From: TOLSYN sp963849065
Lineage (GTDB): Bacteria > Acidobacteriota > Terriglobia > Terriglobales > Acidobacteriaceae
DNA length: 64,000 nt
Reading direction: 5' to 3'
Assembly: GCA_963849065.1 (NCBI GenBank)
Contig: CAWKFM010000002.1
Location: 434,001 to 498,000, forward strand
Shown: positions 1 through 8,610 of the stretch, in pieces
Layout of the letters: every line of letters starts with the position of its first letter
Position numbering within the stretch: the stretch's first letter is position 1
The notes under the pieces: generated by a model
Database searches by the model: none
What the model was told of the DNA's origin: nothing
The model's input: the letters and a program-made list of their open reading frames with translations, nothing else
Translations under genes and position numbers: made by a program

Positions 1-31
1 CTACAAACGCCCCAAACCGCCCAAGCCATAA
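1..31 (+). CDS. gcvT: C-terminal tail of aminomethyltransferase GcvT (partial)
   Basis: Reading from base 2, the sequence encodes YKRPKPPKP and then TAA at 29-31. A short basic, proline-containing end after a Tyr-Lys is typical of the C-terminus of GcvT, the tetrahydrofolate-dependent T-protein of the glycine cleavage system. The gene directly upstream of gcvH-gcvPA-gcvPB is expected to be gcvT. Only ten codons are visible, so the call rests mostly on context. Confidence 0.5.
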   Translation, partial: YKRPKPPKP

Positions 32-60
32 CTGTCCGGGTGGACGAGCACGCTGTCCGA

Positions 61-145
61 GTGGCCCATTCAAGCCAGTTTTTGGCTTGAGTGGGGCAGT
101 TGACCTTCGTGTTGCTTTTGTATTTGCCCTTGCCCTTGCTCTTTG
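61..145 (-). repeat. Hairpin repeat family A, copy 1 (reverse orientation)
   Basis: An imperfect inverted repeat at about 65-95 (arms CCCATTCAAGCCA and TGGCTTGAGTGGG) is followed by GGGGCAGTTGACC and then a stretch of TTGCTTTTG/TTGCCC hexanucleotides. On the minus strand this reads as an AGCAAGGGCAA-type tract, then GTCAACTGCCCCA, then the hairpin. The same arrangement recurs at 651-730 and, forward, at 46850-46924 and 48339-48408. Confidence 0.8.
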
Positions 146-232
146 GAATACAATCTCAAAGTTCACTCAGTTCGTGAAACGCTTCATGCACCGCCGGCCC
201 GTCCGGCGCGCAATCCATCTCTGGAGATCACC

Positions 233-619
233 ATGGCCTACCCGACGGAATACAAGTACACCAAAGAGCACGAATGGCTCGCTTTGGATGGCACTACCGG
301 AACCATCGGCATCACCAACTACGCCCAGAACTCCCTGGGTGACATCGTCTTTGTCGAACTCCCCAAGGTCGGCTCCGAACTCGTCGCCGGTAAAACCTTC
401 GGCACCGTTGAATCCGTCAAGGCCGTCAGCGATCTCTACGCCCCGGTCTCCGGCACCGTCACCGCCATCAACGAGGAGCTTGCCACCTCGCCCGAAAAGG
501 TCAACGCCACTCCCCATACCGCCTGGATGGTGAAGCTCACCCTCGCCAACCCCTCCGAAGCCGATGCCCTTCTCTCCGCCGACGACTACGAAAAGTTCAT
601 CGCCGAGGAGCACGAATAA
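233..619 (+). CDS. gcvH: Glycine cleavage system H protein
   Basis: This 128-residue lipoyl carrier shuttles the aminomethyl group from the P-protein to the T-protein and then to the L-protein in the cytoplasm. It shows the family N-terminus (YTKEHEWL), the GITNYAQ and LGDIVFVELPKVG segments, and the lipoylation site VESVKAVSDLYAPVSG with the modified lysine near residue 63. Length is standard for the family. The start at 233 follows a GGAGA Shine-Dalgarno sequence; the open frame continues upstream to 143, but that extension is not GcvH-like. It sits between the gcvT tail and gcvPA, separated from both neighbours by family A hairpin repeats. Confidence 0.96.
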   Translation: MAYPTEYKYTKEHEWLALDGTTGTIGITNYAQNSLGDIVFVELPKVGSELVAGKTFGTVESVKAVSDLYAPVSGTVTAINEELATSPEKVNATPHTAWMVKLTLANPSEADALLSADDYEKFIAEEHE

Positions 620-650
620 CCCGCGCCGCTGAAGAGATCAGAAATCGCGG

Positions 651-730
651 GTGGCCCATTCAAGCCATCCTTCGGATTGAATGGGGCAGTTGACCTTGCT
701 GTTGCTGTTGCTTTTGCCTTTGTACTCGGC
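651..730 (-). repeat. Hairpin repeat family A, copy 2 (reverse orientation)
   Basis: CCCATTCAA and TTGAATGGG arms enclose a short loop at about 655-685. GGGGCAGTTGACCTTGC and TTGCTG/TTGCTT hexanucleotides follow to about 720. The layout and bases match copy 1 at 61-145 closely, so gcvH is bracketed by two same-orientation copies. Confidence 0.8.
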
Positions 731-737
731 CGCTGAC

Positions 738-790
738 GGGTGCCCCACCTTCGACGCGCTTTGTTTTGCGCGGCTAAGGTGGGAGAGCAG
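738..790 (-). repeat. Hairpin repeat family A, copy 3 (reverse orientation)
   Basis: GGGTGCCCCACCTTCG, an inner GCGC stem and CTAAGGTGGGAGAGCAG form a long imperfect hairpin at about 743-783. The reverse complement closely matches the copy at 40040-40086, including the CTCTCCCACCTTAGCCGC arm and the terminal GGGGCACCC. Confidence 0.8.
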
Positions 791-869
791 GCCTCCCATC
801 CCGACCCGTTCGCCGTACATAATCCAACCGGCTCTGCGGGCCTTTTCCATTAGGATTTACAATTCCAAC

Positions 870-2213
870 ATGCGCTACCTTCCCAAGTCCTCCGCCGAGC
901 GCGCTCTCATGATGCGTGAAATCGGCGTCAGCTCCATCGACGAGCTTTTCTCGCACATCCCCGCCGAGTTCCGCCTCAACCGCGACCTCGCCATTCCGCG
1001 CCAGATGGCTGAGAGCGAAATCGTCGACTGGTTCCGCGCCCGCGCCGATGAAAACGGCAATGGCTATCAGATTCTCCTCGGCGCCGGAGCCTACAATCAC
1101 TATCGCCCGCTGGTCATTGACGCGCTCATCTCGCGCGGCAAGTGGTTCACCGCCTATACGCCCTACCAGCCGGAGATCGCCCAGGGTACCCTGCAGGCCA
1201 TCTTTGAATTCCAGACCATGATCTGCGAGCTCACCGGCATGGAGGTCGCCAACGCCTCCATGTATGACGGCTCCACCGGCGCCGCCGAAGCCGTCATGAT
1301 GGCCATGCGCCTCACCGGACGCCACTCCGCCATCCTCGCCCGCAGCGTCCATCCCGAGTACCGCCAAGTCATCGCCACCTACGCGCAATACCAGGGACTG
1401 CCGCTCACCGAGGCCGCCTTCGCCAGCAACGGACGCATCGACCTCGCCGCCCTCGACGCCGCCATCACCTCCAACACCGCCTGCGTCCTCATCCAGTCGC
1501 CCAACTTCTTTGGCACCATCGAAGACGTGGCCGCGATCGCCGACGTAGCCCACGCCAAGGGCGCTCTGCTGGTCGTCGCCATTGCGGAAGCTGTCTCGCT
1601 CGGCATCGTCCGCCCGCCCGCCGAAGCCGATATCGTCTCCATGGAGGCGCAGTCCTTCGGCGTCCCTCTCAGCTACGGCGGCCCCTACGCCGGAGTCATC
1701 GCCACCCGCGAAAAGTTCGTCCGCCAAATCCCCGGACGCCTCGCCGGACAGACCACCGACCGCAACGGCAAGCGCGGCTTCGTGCTCACCCTGTCGACCC
1801 GCGAGCAGCACATCCGCCGCGAGAAGGCGACCAGCAACATCTGCACCAACCAGGCGCTCATCGCCCTCATGGCCAACATCTTCCTCGGTGTCTACGGACG
1901 CGAAGGCCTGCCCGCGCTGGCCGCGCAGAATCTCGCCAAGGCCGCCTACGCCCGCAAGACGCTCGGCGCTAAAGCCACGCTGCTCTTTGAAGGCGCGCCG
2001 CGCTTCAACGAGTTCGTCCTCCAGACCGCCGAGGACCCCGCCGAAATTTCGCGCCGCCTCGCCGCGGAAAACAAAATCATCGGCGGCCTGCCGCTGGCCA
2101 AGTTCTATCCCGAACTCGGCAACGCCGCCCTCTGGTGCGCCACCGAACTCACCTCCCGCGCCGCCATCGACACCGCCGCCCGCCAGCTTCGCCCCTTGGA
2201 GGTGACTGCATGA
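870..2213 (+). CDS. gcvPA: Glycine dehydrogenase (decarboxylating) subunit 1
   Basis: This is the N-terminal half of the split P-protein, 447 residues, which pairs with GcvPB to decarboxylate glycine on pyridoxal phosphate and load the aminomethyl group on GcvH. Family segments seen include YLPKSSAERALMM-type N-terminus, FLGAGAYNHY-like LLGAGAYNHYRP, TAYTPYQPEIAQGTLQ and ANASMYDGSTGAAEA. The ATG at 870 matches the usual family start; the frame is open upstream, but through repeat sequence. It overlaps gcvPB by four bases (ATGA), indicating translational coupling. The two-subunit form is the type common outside Proteobacteria and eukaryotes. Confidence 0.96.
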   Translation: MRYLPKSSAERALMMREIGVSSIDELFSHIPAEFRLNRDLAIPRQMAESEIVDWFRARADENGNGYQILLGAGAYNHYRPLVIDALISRGKWFTAYTPYQPEIAQGTLQAIFEFQTMICELTGMEVANASMYDGSTGAAEAVMMAMRLTGRHSAILARSVHPEYRQVIATYAQYQGLPLTEAAFASNGRIDLAALDAAITSNTACVLIQSPNFFGTIEDVAAIADVAHAKGALLVVAIAEAVSLGIVRPPAEADIVSMEAQSFGVPLSYGGPYAGVIATREKFVRQIPGRLAGQTTDRNGKRGFVLTLSTREQHIRREKATSNICTNQALIALMANIFLGVYGREGLPALAAQNLAKAAYARKTLGAKATLLFEGAPRFNEFVLQTAEDPAEISRRLAAENKIIGGLPLAKFYPELGNAALWCATELTSRAAIDTAARQLRPLEVTA

Positions 2214-3703
2214 GCTCCGAACACATCAAGACCAGCACCCACATCTCGCAGGACGAAGGCCTCATCTTCGAGCACTCCTCGCCCGGCAAAAAAGCCTTTC
2301 GCCTGCCGCCGCTCGATGTGCCCGAAGCCGATGCCGCCGCCGAACTCGGCGACGCGCTGCGCACCGTGCCCGCCGCGCTCCCCGAGGTCAGTGAGATCGA
2401 GATCATCCGCCACTTCACCCGTCTCTCCACCTGGAACTACGCGGTCGATTCCGGCATGTACCCGCTCGGCTCCTGCACCATGAAGTACAATCCGCGCGTC
2501 AATGAGGTCGTCGCCCGCCTCGACGGAATCGCCGGTGCCCATCCCTATCAGCCGCAGCAGATTTCGCAAGGTGCGCTGCGCATCATGAAGGCGCTCGCCG
2601 ATCAGCTCCTGGAAATCACCGGCATGGACGCCATCACCCTGCAGCCCGCCGCCGGAGCCCACGGCGAGTTCACCGGCGTTCTGCTCATCCGCGCCTATCT
2701 CGAATCGCAGGGCAACCCGCGCAAAAAAATTCTGATCCCCGACTCCGCTCACGGCACCAATCCCGCTACCGCCGCGATGGTCGGCTACCAGGTGGAAGGC
2801 CTGCCCAGCAACTCCAGCGGCATGGTCGATCTTGCTGCCCTTGAAGCCGAGATGGACGAAGACGTCGCCGGCCTCATGCTCACCAACCCCAACACCCTCG
2901 GCATCTTCGACGAGCAGATTGCGCAGATCGCCGAGATCCTCCATCGCAAGGGCGGCCTGCTCTACATGGACGGAGCCAACATGAACGCCCTGGTCGCCAA
3001 GGCGCGCCCCGGAGATTTCGGCGTGGACGTCATGCACCTCAACCTGCACAAGACGTTCTCCACTCCGCATGGCGGAGGCGGTCCCGGCTCCGGCCCCGTC
3101 GCCTGCAAAGCGCATCTCGAGCCGTTCCTGCCCACGCCGCTCGTGGTCGAAAACGCCGACGGCACCCTGCGCCTCGACGACACGCACCCGCACTCCATCG
3201 GACGGGTGCGCGCCTTCTTCGGAAACTTCGGCATGTTCGTTCGCGCCCTCGCCTACATCATGGCCAACGGTCCCGACGGCCTTCGCCAAACCACCGAGGA
3301 CGCGGTGCTCAACTCCAACTACCTGCGCAAAAAACTCGAAGGCTCCTTCGACCTTCCCTACGACACGCCCTCGATGCACGAGGTCGTCTTCAGCGACAAG
3401 CTCCAGGCCAAGCTCGGCATCAAAACCGGGGACATCGCCAAGCGCCTCATCGACTACGGCTTCCATCCCTACACCGTCAGCTTCCCCATGATCGTCCCCG
3501 GCGCGCTCATGATCGAGCCCACCGAGAGCGAACCGCTGGAGGAACTCGACCGCTTCGTCGAAGCCATGAAGTCCATCGCACAGGAAACCATCGACTCGCC
3601 CGACCTCGTCCGCAACGCGCCCCACTCCACCCGTCTGTCGCGCCTCGATGAAACCGCCGCCGCCCGCAAACCCATCCTCCGCTGGAAGCCGGCGGCGAAG
3701 TAG
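2210..3703 (+). CDS. gcvPB: Glycine dehydrogenase (decarboxylating) subunit 2
   Basis: This is the 497-residue catalytic half of the split P-protein, carrying the pyridoxal phosphate lysine in HLNLHKTFSTPHGGGGPG at about residue 281. GSCTMKYNPRVNE, GAHGEFTG, DSAHGTNPATA and MDGANMNA segments are also present. The ATG at 2210 overlaps the gcvPA stop, and a GGAGG-type Shine-Dalgarno lies inside the gcvPA end. Length fits the family. A long open frame on the opposite strand across this gene is a high-G+C shadow. Confidence 0.96.
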   Translation: MSSEHIKTSTHISQDEGLIFEHSSPGKKAFRLPPLDVPEADAAAELGDALRTVPAALPEVSEIEIIRHFTRLSTWNYAVDSGMYPLGSCTMKYNPRVNEVVARLDGIAGAHPYQPQQISQGALRIMKALADQLLEITGMDAITLQPAAGAHGEFTGVLLIRAYLESQGNPRKKILIPDSAHGTNPATAAMVGYQVEGLPSNSSGMVDLAALEAEMDEDVAGLMLTNPNTLGIFDEQIAQIAEILHRKGGLLYMDGANMNALVAKARPGDFGVDVMHLNLHKTFSTPHGGGGPGSGPVACKAHLEPFLPTPLVVENADGTLRLDDTHPHSIGRVRAFFGNFGMFVRALAYIMANGPDGLRQTTEDAVLNSNYLRKKLEGSFDLPYDTPSMHEVVFSDKLQAKLGIKTGDIAKRLIDYGFHPYTVSFPMIVPGALMIEPTESEPLEELDRFVEAMKSIAQETIDSPDLVRNAPHSTRLSRLDETAAARKPILRWKPAAK

Positions 3704-3719
3704 AAGGGACCGCGCAGCT

Positions 3720-4412
3720 ATGACTGATCGTGATCCGAGCCAAGTACTCCGTGATGCGCGCAACCTTGTCGAGTGCGGCCAGTACGATGAGGCGCTCAGG
3801 GAGTATCGCTGGTTCCATGAGAATGCCGTGGCTTTAAATCCAGCTTTGTGCGGAGTCCGTCTCTCATTCGCCCTTAGCTACTGGGTGCAGCTCGGGGACG
3901 TTTATCCTCCAGCCCGAGCTGAGCTCGAATCGATCAGGGACGCGAAGGCTACATCACTGCGAGAGGGTTCGAAAGATCGAGATTTATTTATCGACGTCAG
4001 CGCCATGAATGAAGCGCTCGAACAGGTCGAGCGAACCAGTTCTCTATTCGCAGAGATAGCAAAGGGAGATCGTGAGTTTGCTCGAAAGTGCTTTCCGTCG
4101 GCCCGAGCCGCACTGGTTCACACGAGGGACTACTCTTTGGCGCGAGCCTTCATCCGGTCTCCGCAGGAAACGCTGGACCGCTTGTCTGGTCGGTTCAACA
4201 GGAGTATCGCAGATACTCATACCGAGGCTACCGCCTCATCCATCATGCTCCAAAAGGTAGAGGTTGCGAATTACATTGAGGACGTCCAGCATCTCATCGA
4301 AATACTCGCGGGCGTCGGTGAGGCTGACGAAGCCGAACGTCTTCGCATTCTCGCAATTGAGTCGATCGTCAGTCCCGCAATCCGCCACGATGTCGGTGCA
4401 CAGCTAAAATGA
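3720..4412 (+). CDS. Hypothetical protein of unusual composition
   Basis: I do not recognise this 230-residue protein. It is soluble, acidic and apparently all-helical, with no signal peptide or membrane segment. Residues 1-40 (ARNLVECGQYDEALREYRWF) read like one tetratricopeptide-type helix pair. The ATG at 3720 follows GAAGGGA. Codon use is visibly less G/C-ended than in the flanking genes, and a perfect 13-bp inverted repeat (4494-4521) lies just downstream. Both suggest an acquired gene placed after gcvPB. Function is unknown. Confidence 0.7.
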   Translation: MTDRDPSQVLRDARNLVECGQYDEALREYRWFHENAVALNPALCGVRLSFALSYWVQLGDVYPPARAELESIRDAKATSLREGSKDRDLFIDVSAMNEALEQVERTSSLFAEIAKGDREFARKCFPSARAALVHTRDYSLARAFIRSPQETLDRLSGRFNRSIADTHTEATASSIMLQKVEVANYIEDVQHLIEILAGVGEADEAERLRILAIESIVSPAIRHDVGAQLK

Positions 4413-4493
4413 CTGCCGGGTTTTACTTCCATCCCCCGACCAACGATTGATCTTTCCGTCAATCCTTTCGGACGCGCCCGTACCCACCTGGTT

Positions 4494-4521
4494 AATCGTT
4501 GCGCAACTTTGCGCAACGATT
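4494..4521. repeat. Perfect 13-bp inverted repeat (family D, copy 1)
   Basis: AATCGTTGCGCAA and TTGCGCAACGATT are separated by two bases. There is no following T-run, so it does not look like a terminator. A related palindrome with a GGTTGCGC core, also preceded by CTGGTTAATCGTT, lies at 33985-34015. Confidence 0.8.
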
Positions 4522-4636
4522 GACCAATTCAGCACTTTCGCTTTCCAAACCATTGCCTTATCCGTACATCGTTGTTCGCCCTGCGCTCCGCGCCGCGCTA
4601 GCCTCAGAGCCGGGCTAAGAGGTACCCTGATAAGAC

Positions 4637-6280
4637 ATGCGAATCCTGAGAGCCTGCCTCCGCCACTTGTTGCTGCTGAGCCTGCTATGTGCTCCGCTGC
4701 TGGCCCAGACTGTCTTCAAGGCACTCTCTTCGGCCGCCAGCACCGCGACCCCTACCGCAAAATACTCCGACCCGCTGGGGCGCGACAACCCGCGCGGCAC
4801 CCTCACCGGCTTTATCGATGCTGCGCAGCGCGGCGACACCAGGCACGCCGCCGAATATCTCCAACTCCCGCGGCAGGAATCCGAGATCGACTCTACCCGT
4901 GTCGTCGATGACCTCAAGGTGTTGCTCAACAACGCCTACGTGGGCCGGCTCGGCTCGGTCACCGACAATCCCGAACTGCTCTACGATCCGCAGCTGGAAG
5001 CCAACCAGGAGCGCGCCGGCGAATTCTCCGTCAACGGCAAGGAGCTGCCGCTGCTGATGGTGCGCGTGCCCGACGGCAACAACGGCCATCTCTGGCTCAT
5101 CAGCTGGAGCACGCTCAGCCAAACCGAAGACCTCGCCAACGACGTGCGCTCGCATGAAGTGGAGCAGCACCTACCCGCCATCGTCGTGCGTCACAGCATT
5201 CTTTCCATTCCGCTCTGGGTCTGGCTGGCCTTCCTGCTGCTGATTCCATTTGCGCTGCTGGTAGCCGCCGTCACTACCTTCGTCGTGGTGCGATTGCCCG
5301 AGTGGTTCCTGGGCCGCATCCAGCATCGCGCCGCCAAGTGGGAGATGTGGAACAACGTCCGCGGCCCCATTCTGCTGTTCGTCACGGCCGCCGCCCACGC
5401 CATCGGCATGCACCTGCTCACCGTGCCGCTGCTCTTCCGCGAGTACTACCTGCGGGTGCAGGGCACCGCGCTGCTGGTTGCCGTGGCGTGGCTGCTGTGG
5501 GATTTCGTTACCGTGTGGACGCAGCGCATGCACCGCCGCATCACCGCACCGGAAGAGCGCGGCACGCTGTCGCTCATCCTGCTGCTGCACCGCATGCTGA
5601 AGGTAGTCATCGCCACCGCGGCGCTGCTCAGCATTCTCTTTCTTGCGGGCGTCAATCTCTCGGCGGCACTCGCCGGACTCGGCATTGGCGGCATCGCCGT
5701 TGCCCTGGCCGCGCAGAAGACCATCGAAAATCTCTTCGGCGGAATCAGTATCCTCACCGACCGCGTGATTCGCGTCGGCGACCTGTGCCGCGTGGGTCAA
5801 ACCATCGGCACGGTGGAAGACATCGGCCTGCGCTCCACCCGCATCCGCACCTTCGAGCGCGGACTGATCTCGGTCCCCAACGGCTCGCTCTCCACCGCCA
5901 ACGTGGAGAACCTGAGCGCCCGCGACAAGATGCGCATCTTCTGCACCCTCAGCCTGAGCTACGAAACCGGCAGCGCGCAGCTCGAAGCCGTGCTGGAGCA
6001 GGCCGGCGCGATGCTGCGCCAGCATCCGCGGGTGGAAGCATCATCCGCGTGGATACGCCTGGCGAACCTCTCCGGCAGCGGGATCGAACTGGAGATGCAG
6101 GCCTACGTGCTGACCCGCGACTATGACGACTACTCGCGGGTGCGCGAAGAAATTCTGCTGCGCGTGATGAACATCGTGGAAAGCTGCGGAACCCCGCTCA
6201 CCAGCGTGGCCCAGACCATCCGCCAGACACGCGAGCCGCAAGCGGCCCAGGCCAAAACCTCGGCCGTCAACCAACATTGA
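4637..6280 (+). CDS. Mechanosensitive ion channel, MscS family
   Basis: This 547-residue membrane protein probably releases osmolytes on hypo-osmotic shock. Residues 1-23 form a signal peptide (LLLLSLLCAPLLAQ), followed by an extracytoplasmic domain of about 160 residues. Four or more hydrophobic segments follow at roughly 185-215, 240-262, 270-292 and 312-345. The last runs into the glycine/alanine-rich pore helix (AALAGLGIGGIAVALAAQKTIENLFGG) and the MscS beta domain (GDLCRVGQTIGTVEDIGLRSTRIRT, VPNG). It is longer than small MscS proteins because of the periplasmic domain. It appears to be transcribed alone. Confidence 0.9.
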   Translation: MRILRACLRHLLLLSLLCAPLLAQTVFKALSSAASTATPTAKYSDPLGRDNPRGTLTGFIDAAQRGDTRHAAEYLQLPRQESEIDSTRVVDDLKVLLNNAYVGRLGSVTDNPELLYDPQLEANQERAGEFSVNGKELPLLMVRVPDGNNGHLWLISWSTLSQTEDLANDVRSHEVEQHLPAIVVRHSILSIPLWVWLAFLLLIPFALLVAAVTTFVVVRLPEWFLGRIQHRAAKWEMWNNVRGPILLFVTAAAHAIGMHLLTVPLLFREYYLRVQGTALLVAVAWLLWDFVTVWTQRMHRRITAPEERGTLSLILLLHRMLKVVIATAALLSILFLAGVNLSAALAGLGIGGIAVALAAQKTIENLFGGISILTDRVIRVGDLCRVGQTIGTVEDIGLRSTRIRTFERGLISVPNGSLSTANVENLSARDKMRIFCTLSLSYETGSAQLEAVLEQAGAMLRQHPRVEASSAWIRLANLSGSGIELEMQAYVLTRDYDDYSRVREEILLRVMNIVESCGTPLTSVAQTIRQTREPQAAQAKTSAVNQH

Positions 6281-6320
6281 GCATCGCTGGTTTTGCACAT
6301 AGGCACACGGGAGCTGAATC

Positions 6321-7145
6321 ATGATCGCAACGGCGCGCAGGTTACTGCAGCAAAGGCTTTCACCCGAATCCTTCCGATCCATCCGTTTCTGCTGGTGGCA
6401 CGGCAGCGACTTCTTGCCTCGGTGGTTCGCCTCCGCCTTCATCCGTCGTACTCCGCAGGTGCAAGGTTTTTCCGCCGGTCACGCGCCGCAGCCGCTGGTA
6501 GAGCAGCTGCGCGGTGTAAACACACTTGCTCCCACCTGGATGTGCCGTGTCATGACCAAGCATGGCAGCGATAAAGGCCGGGACTGGCACAACTATACGA
6601 CGGTGTATTCGGCACTCTTCGGCAAGCTCCGCGATCGGCCTCTGCGGATATTCGAACTTGGTTTGGGCTCCAACGACCCGCAGTTCGCGGCGACGATGGG
6701 AGGAAACGGAAGGCCTGGGGGATCACTGCGTGGGTGGTGTGAACTCTTCCCTCGCGCACTCGTCTTTGGTGCCGATATAGATCGTGAGGTTCTATTCGAA
6801 GATGACCGCATCCAGACCTTCTACTGCGACCAGCTTGACGGCGCTGCGATCCGCGACCTTTGGTCGCAGCCTGCGTTGCAGGGCGGCATGGACATCCTCA
6901 TTGACGACGGCATGCACACTTTCGAAAGCAACACTTCGTTTTTGAACGGATCGCTGGAGCAGCTTCGTCCGGGCGGAGTTTACGTGGTGGAAGACATTCG
7001 TCGGGAAACCCTGGAGAGATGGCGCACTCAGTTGGAAACGACCTGCTCGGCGCAGTTCCCAGATTATGAGTTCGCATTGGCAACGCTGCCGAATCCGAAC
7101 AACGATTCCGACAACAATCTGCTGATTATTCGCAGGCGTAGTTAA
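6321..7145 (+). CDS. Class I SAM-dependent methyltransferase-like protein (MycE/TylE-like)
   Basis: The 274-residue protein has a central motif HGSDKGRDWHNYTTVYSALF, then IFELGLGSNDP (SAM-binding motif I position), FGADID, and DILIDDGMHTFESN with acidic residues that could bind a metal. This order resembles the deoxysugar O-methyltransferases of the MycE/TylE group, but the sugar substrate cannot be inferred. No sugar-nucleotide genes are adjacent. It ends 18 bp from the convergent DUF58 gene. The start at 6321 is the first ATG; a later start near residue 60 is conceivable. Confidence 0.6.
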   Translation: MIATARRLLQQRLSPESFRSIRFCWWHGSDFLPRWFASAFIRRTPQVQGFSAGHAPQPLVEQLRGVNTLAPTWMCRVMTKHGSDKGRDWHNYTTVYSALFGKLRDRPLRIFELGLGSNDPQFAATMGGNGRPGGSLRGWCELFPRALVFGADIDREVLFEDDRIQTFYCDQLDGAAIRDLWSQPALQGGMDILIDDGMHTFESNTSFLNGSLEQLRPGGVYVVEDIRRETLERWRTQLETTCSAQFPDYEFALATLPNPNNDSDNNLLIIRRRS

Positions 7146-7163
7146 CCAGGTTCATGTCTTGAT

Positions 7164-8567
7164 TTAATCCTGCGCGAAGACAACCCACGAGCTTTGCCAC
7201 AGGCGCATGGGAACATGGCCGCGCGGGCACGCCGTGATGATGACGTTGTACTGCCGTCCAACCGGCAGGCTGGCGAGAAACGCATCCGAGGTGCGCGGCC
7301 CGGCCAGCGCGAGGTATTCGAGGAAGGCGTACACATCGGCGCCGGGAAGAAGCTCCGGAGCCGCAAAGCGCAGCTCGGTGTTCTCCTGAAAAAAATGCCA
7401 GGCAATGGAAGCCGTGGTATTGATGGCGCGCTCGTAATGCGCCTCGTCCAGCACGCCGGGAGCGGGATTGTCGAAGATGATGCACAGGCTGCGCTCCTCC
7501 TCGCGGGTGAACTCGCGTACCTTCAGTTCGCCGGATTTCGCGGTGGCCTTCCAATCGACATGGCGCGAGCTGTCCTCCGGTTCATAGTCGCGGATACGGT
7601 ACAGATCCGAGCCGCGTCCGCGCAGATCGGTCTCCAGCTCTCCGGTGATGAGCGGCAGCACCTCCAGCGCTTTTTCATTGGGCGCAACGGAGGGATACAC
7701 CAGCACTTCCTGGTTGAGCGCGACGGTGCGCGTCTTGTTGAGAAATGAAAACGGAAAGCGGGTGGAGATTCCCACGCCGCGCTGCGCATACCGGCCGCGC
7801 CGGGGGAAGCGCAGATTCAGTTCGGCGCTCTGGCGGTATCCCGCGGGAAGATAGGGAAAGTACACGCCCTGCTCAAAAACGGGGGGCAACTGGGGCTGCG
7901 GCGCAACCCTGGTGCAGATAAAGTCAGGCCAGCGGATGATGACCTTGCGCCCGCTCTGCGCCGGAGGATACACGAATACGGAGCGCTGCCAGCGCCACGC
8001 GGTGCGCTCCGCCTTGTGAGGCGGCGGCACCACGGAGATGGAGAAGACCGGAATGCGGCGCCGGTTGTGGAGCAGCACCGCGCCGGCATAACTCTGCCCG
8101 GCAAACACATGATGCGGAAGATGCACGCCCGCTTCCAGCCCGCCGATCATCACCGCCGAGACGATGCCGCTGACCAGCACCGCGCCGAGCATGGCGGCAA
8201 CCACGATGAACAGCAGGTTGTTGCCGGTGTTGAGCGCGGCAATGCCGATCAGCAGGGTAAGCGCCAGATACACCAGGCCCTGGCGCGTGACCTCATAGTT
8301 CAGCGCATCGCGAACGTGCCTTCCCACCACGCGCCGCGCCAGGTAAGGGACGGTTGTAACGGCGACCACACCGGCCAGCAGCAGAGCGAACGAGGCAAAG
8401 ACGATGGTGGCAAGCACATCTCCAGCCTCGCTGGAGGCGGTGGAGAGCAGCGCCGAGGCAAAGGCCAGCGAGAGCCCGACGATGGCGACAAAGAAGCGCA
8501 TCCAGGCGCCGCGCTCGACGCCGCGAAGCGCTGCAACGAACTGCTCGCGCAAGCTCATGTGACTCAT
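7164..8567 (-). CDS. DUF58 domain protein, membrane anchored
   Basis: This 467-residue protein has four or so hydrophobic segments in its first 160 residues (for example VLATIVFASFALLLAGVVAV). A cytosolic region with the DUF58 signature follows near residues 330-370: RGRGSDLYRIRDYEPEDSSRHVDWKATAK. DUF58 proteins usually occur beside MoxR ATPases and transglutaminase genes, but no such partner is seen here. The role is not defined; in other bacteria these modules are linked to envelope or metalloenzyme maturation. The start may be either of two closely spaced ATGs (MSHM). Confidence 0.85.
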   Translation of the reverse strand: MSHMSLREQFVAALRGVERGAWMRFFVAIVGLSLAFASALLSTASSEAGDVLATIVFASFALLLAGVVAVTTVPYLARRVVGRHVRDALNYEVTRQGLVYLALTLLIGIAALNTGNNLLFIVVAAMLGAVLVSGIVSAVMIGGLEAGVHLPHHVFAGQSYAGAVLLHNRRRIPVFSISVVPPPHKAERTAWRWQRSVFVYPPAQSGRKVIIRWPDFICTRVAPQPQLPPVFEQGVYFPYLPAGYRQSAELNLRFPRRGRYAQRGVGISTRFPFSFLNKTRTVALNQEVLVYPSVAPNEKALEVLPLITGELETDLRGRGSDLYRIRDYEPEDSSRHVDWKATAKSGELKVREFTREEERSLCIIFDNPAPGVLDEAHYERAINTTASIAWHFFQENTELRFAAPELLPGADVYAFLEYLALAGPRTSDAFLASLPVGRQYNVIITACPRGHVPMRLWQSSWVVFAQD

Positions 8568-8610
8568 TATGACATTGACCTGGACTGCCGCAGCGCCGCA
8601 ATGTGAGGCG

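Noticed and set aside
774..1811. 345-codon minus-strand frame across gcvPA
   Set aside because: It is a shadow of gcvPA with repetitive Gly-rich sequence and no ribosome-binding site or domain.
2105..3763. 552-codon open frame on the minus strand across gcvPB
   Set aside because: It is opposite a clear gcvPB gene, has low-complexity Gly/Val/Asp content and no family motif; long antisense frames are usual at this G+C.
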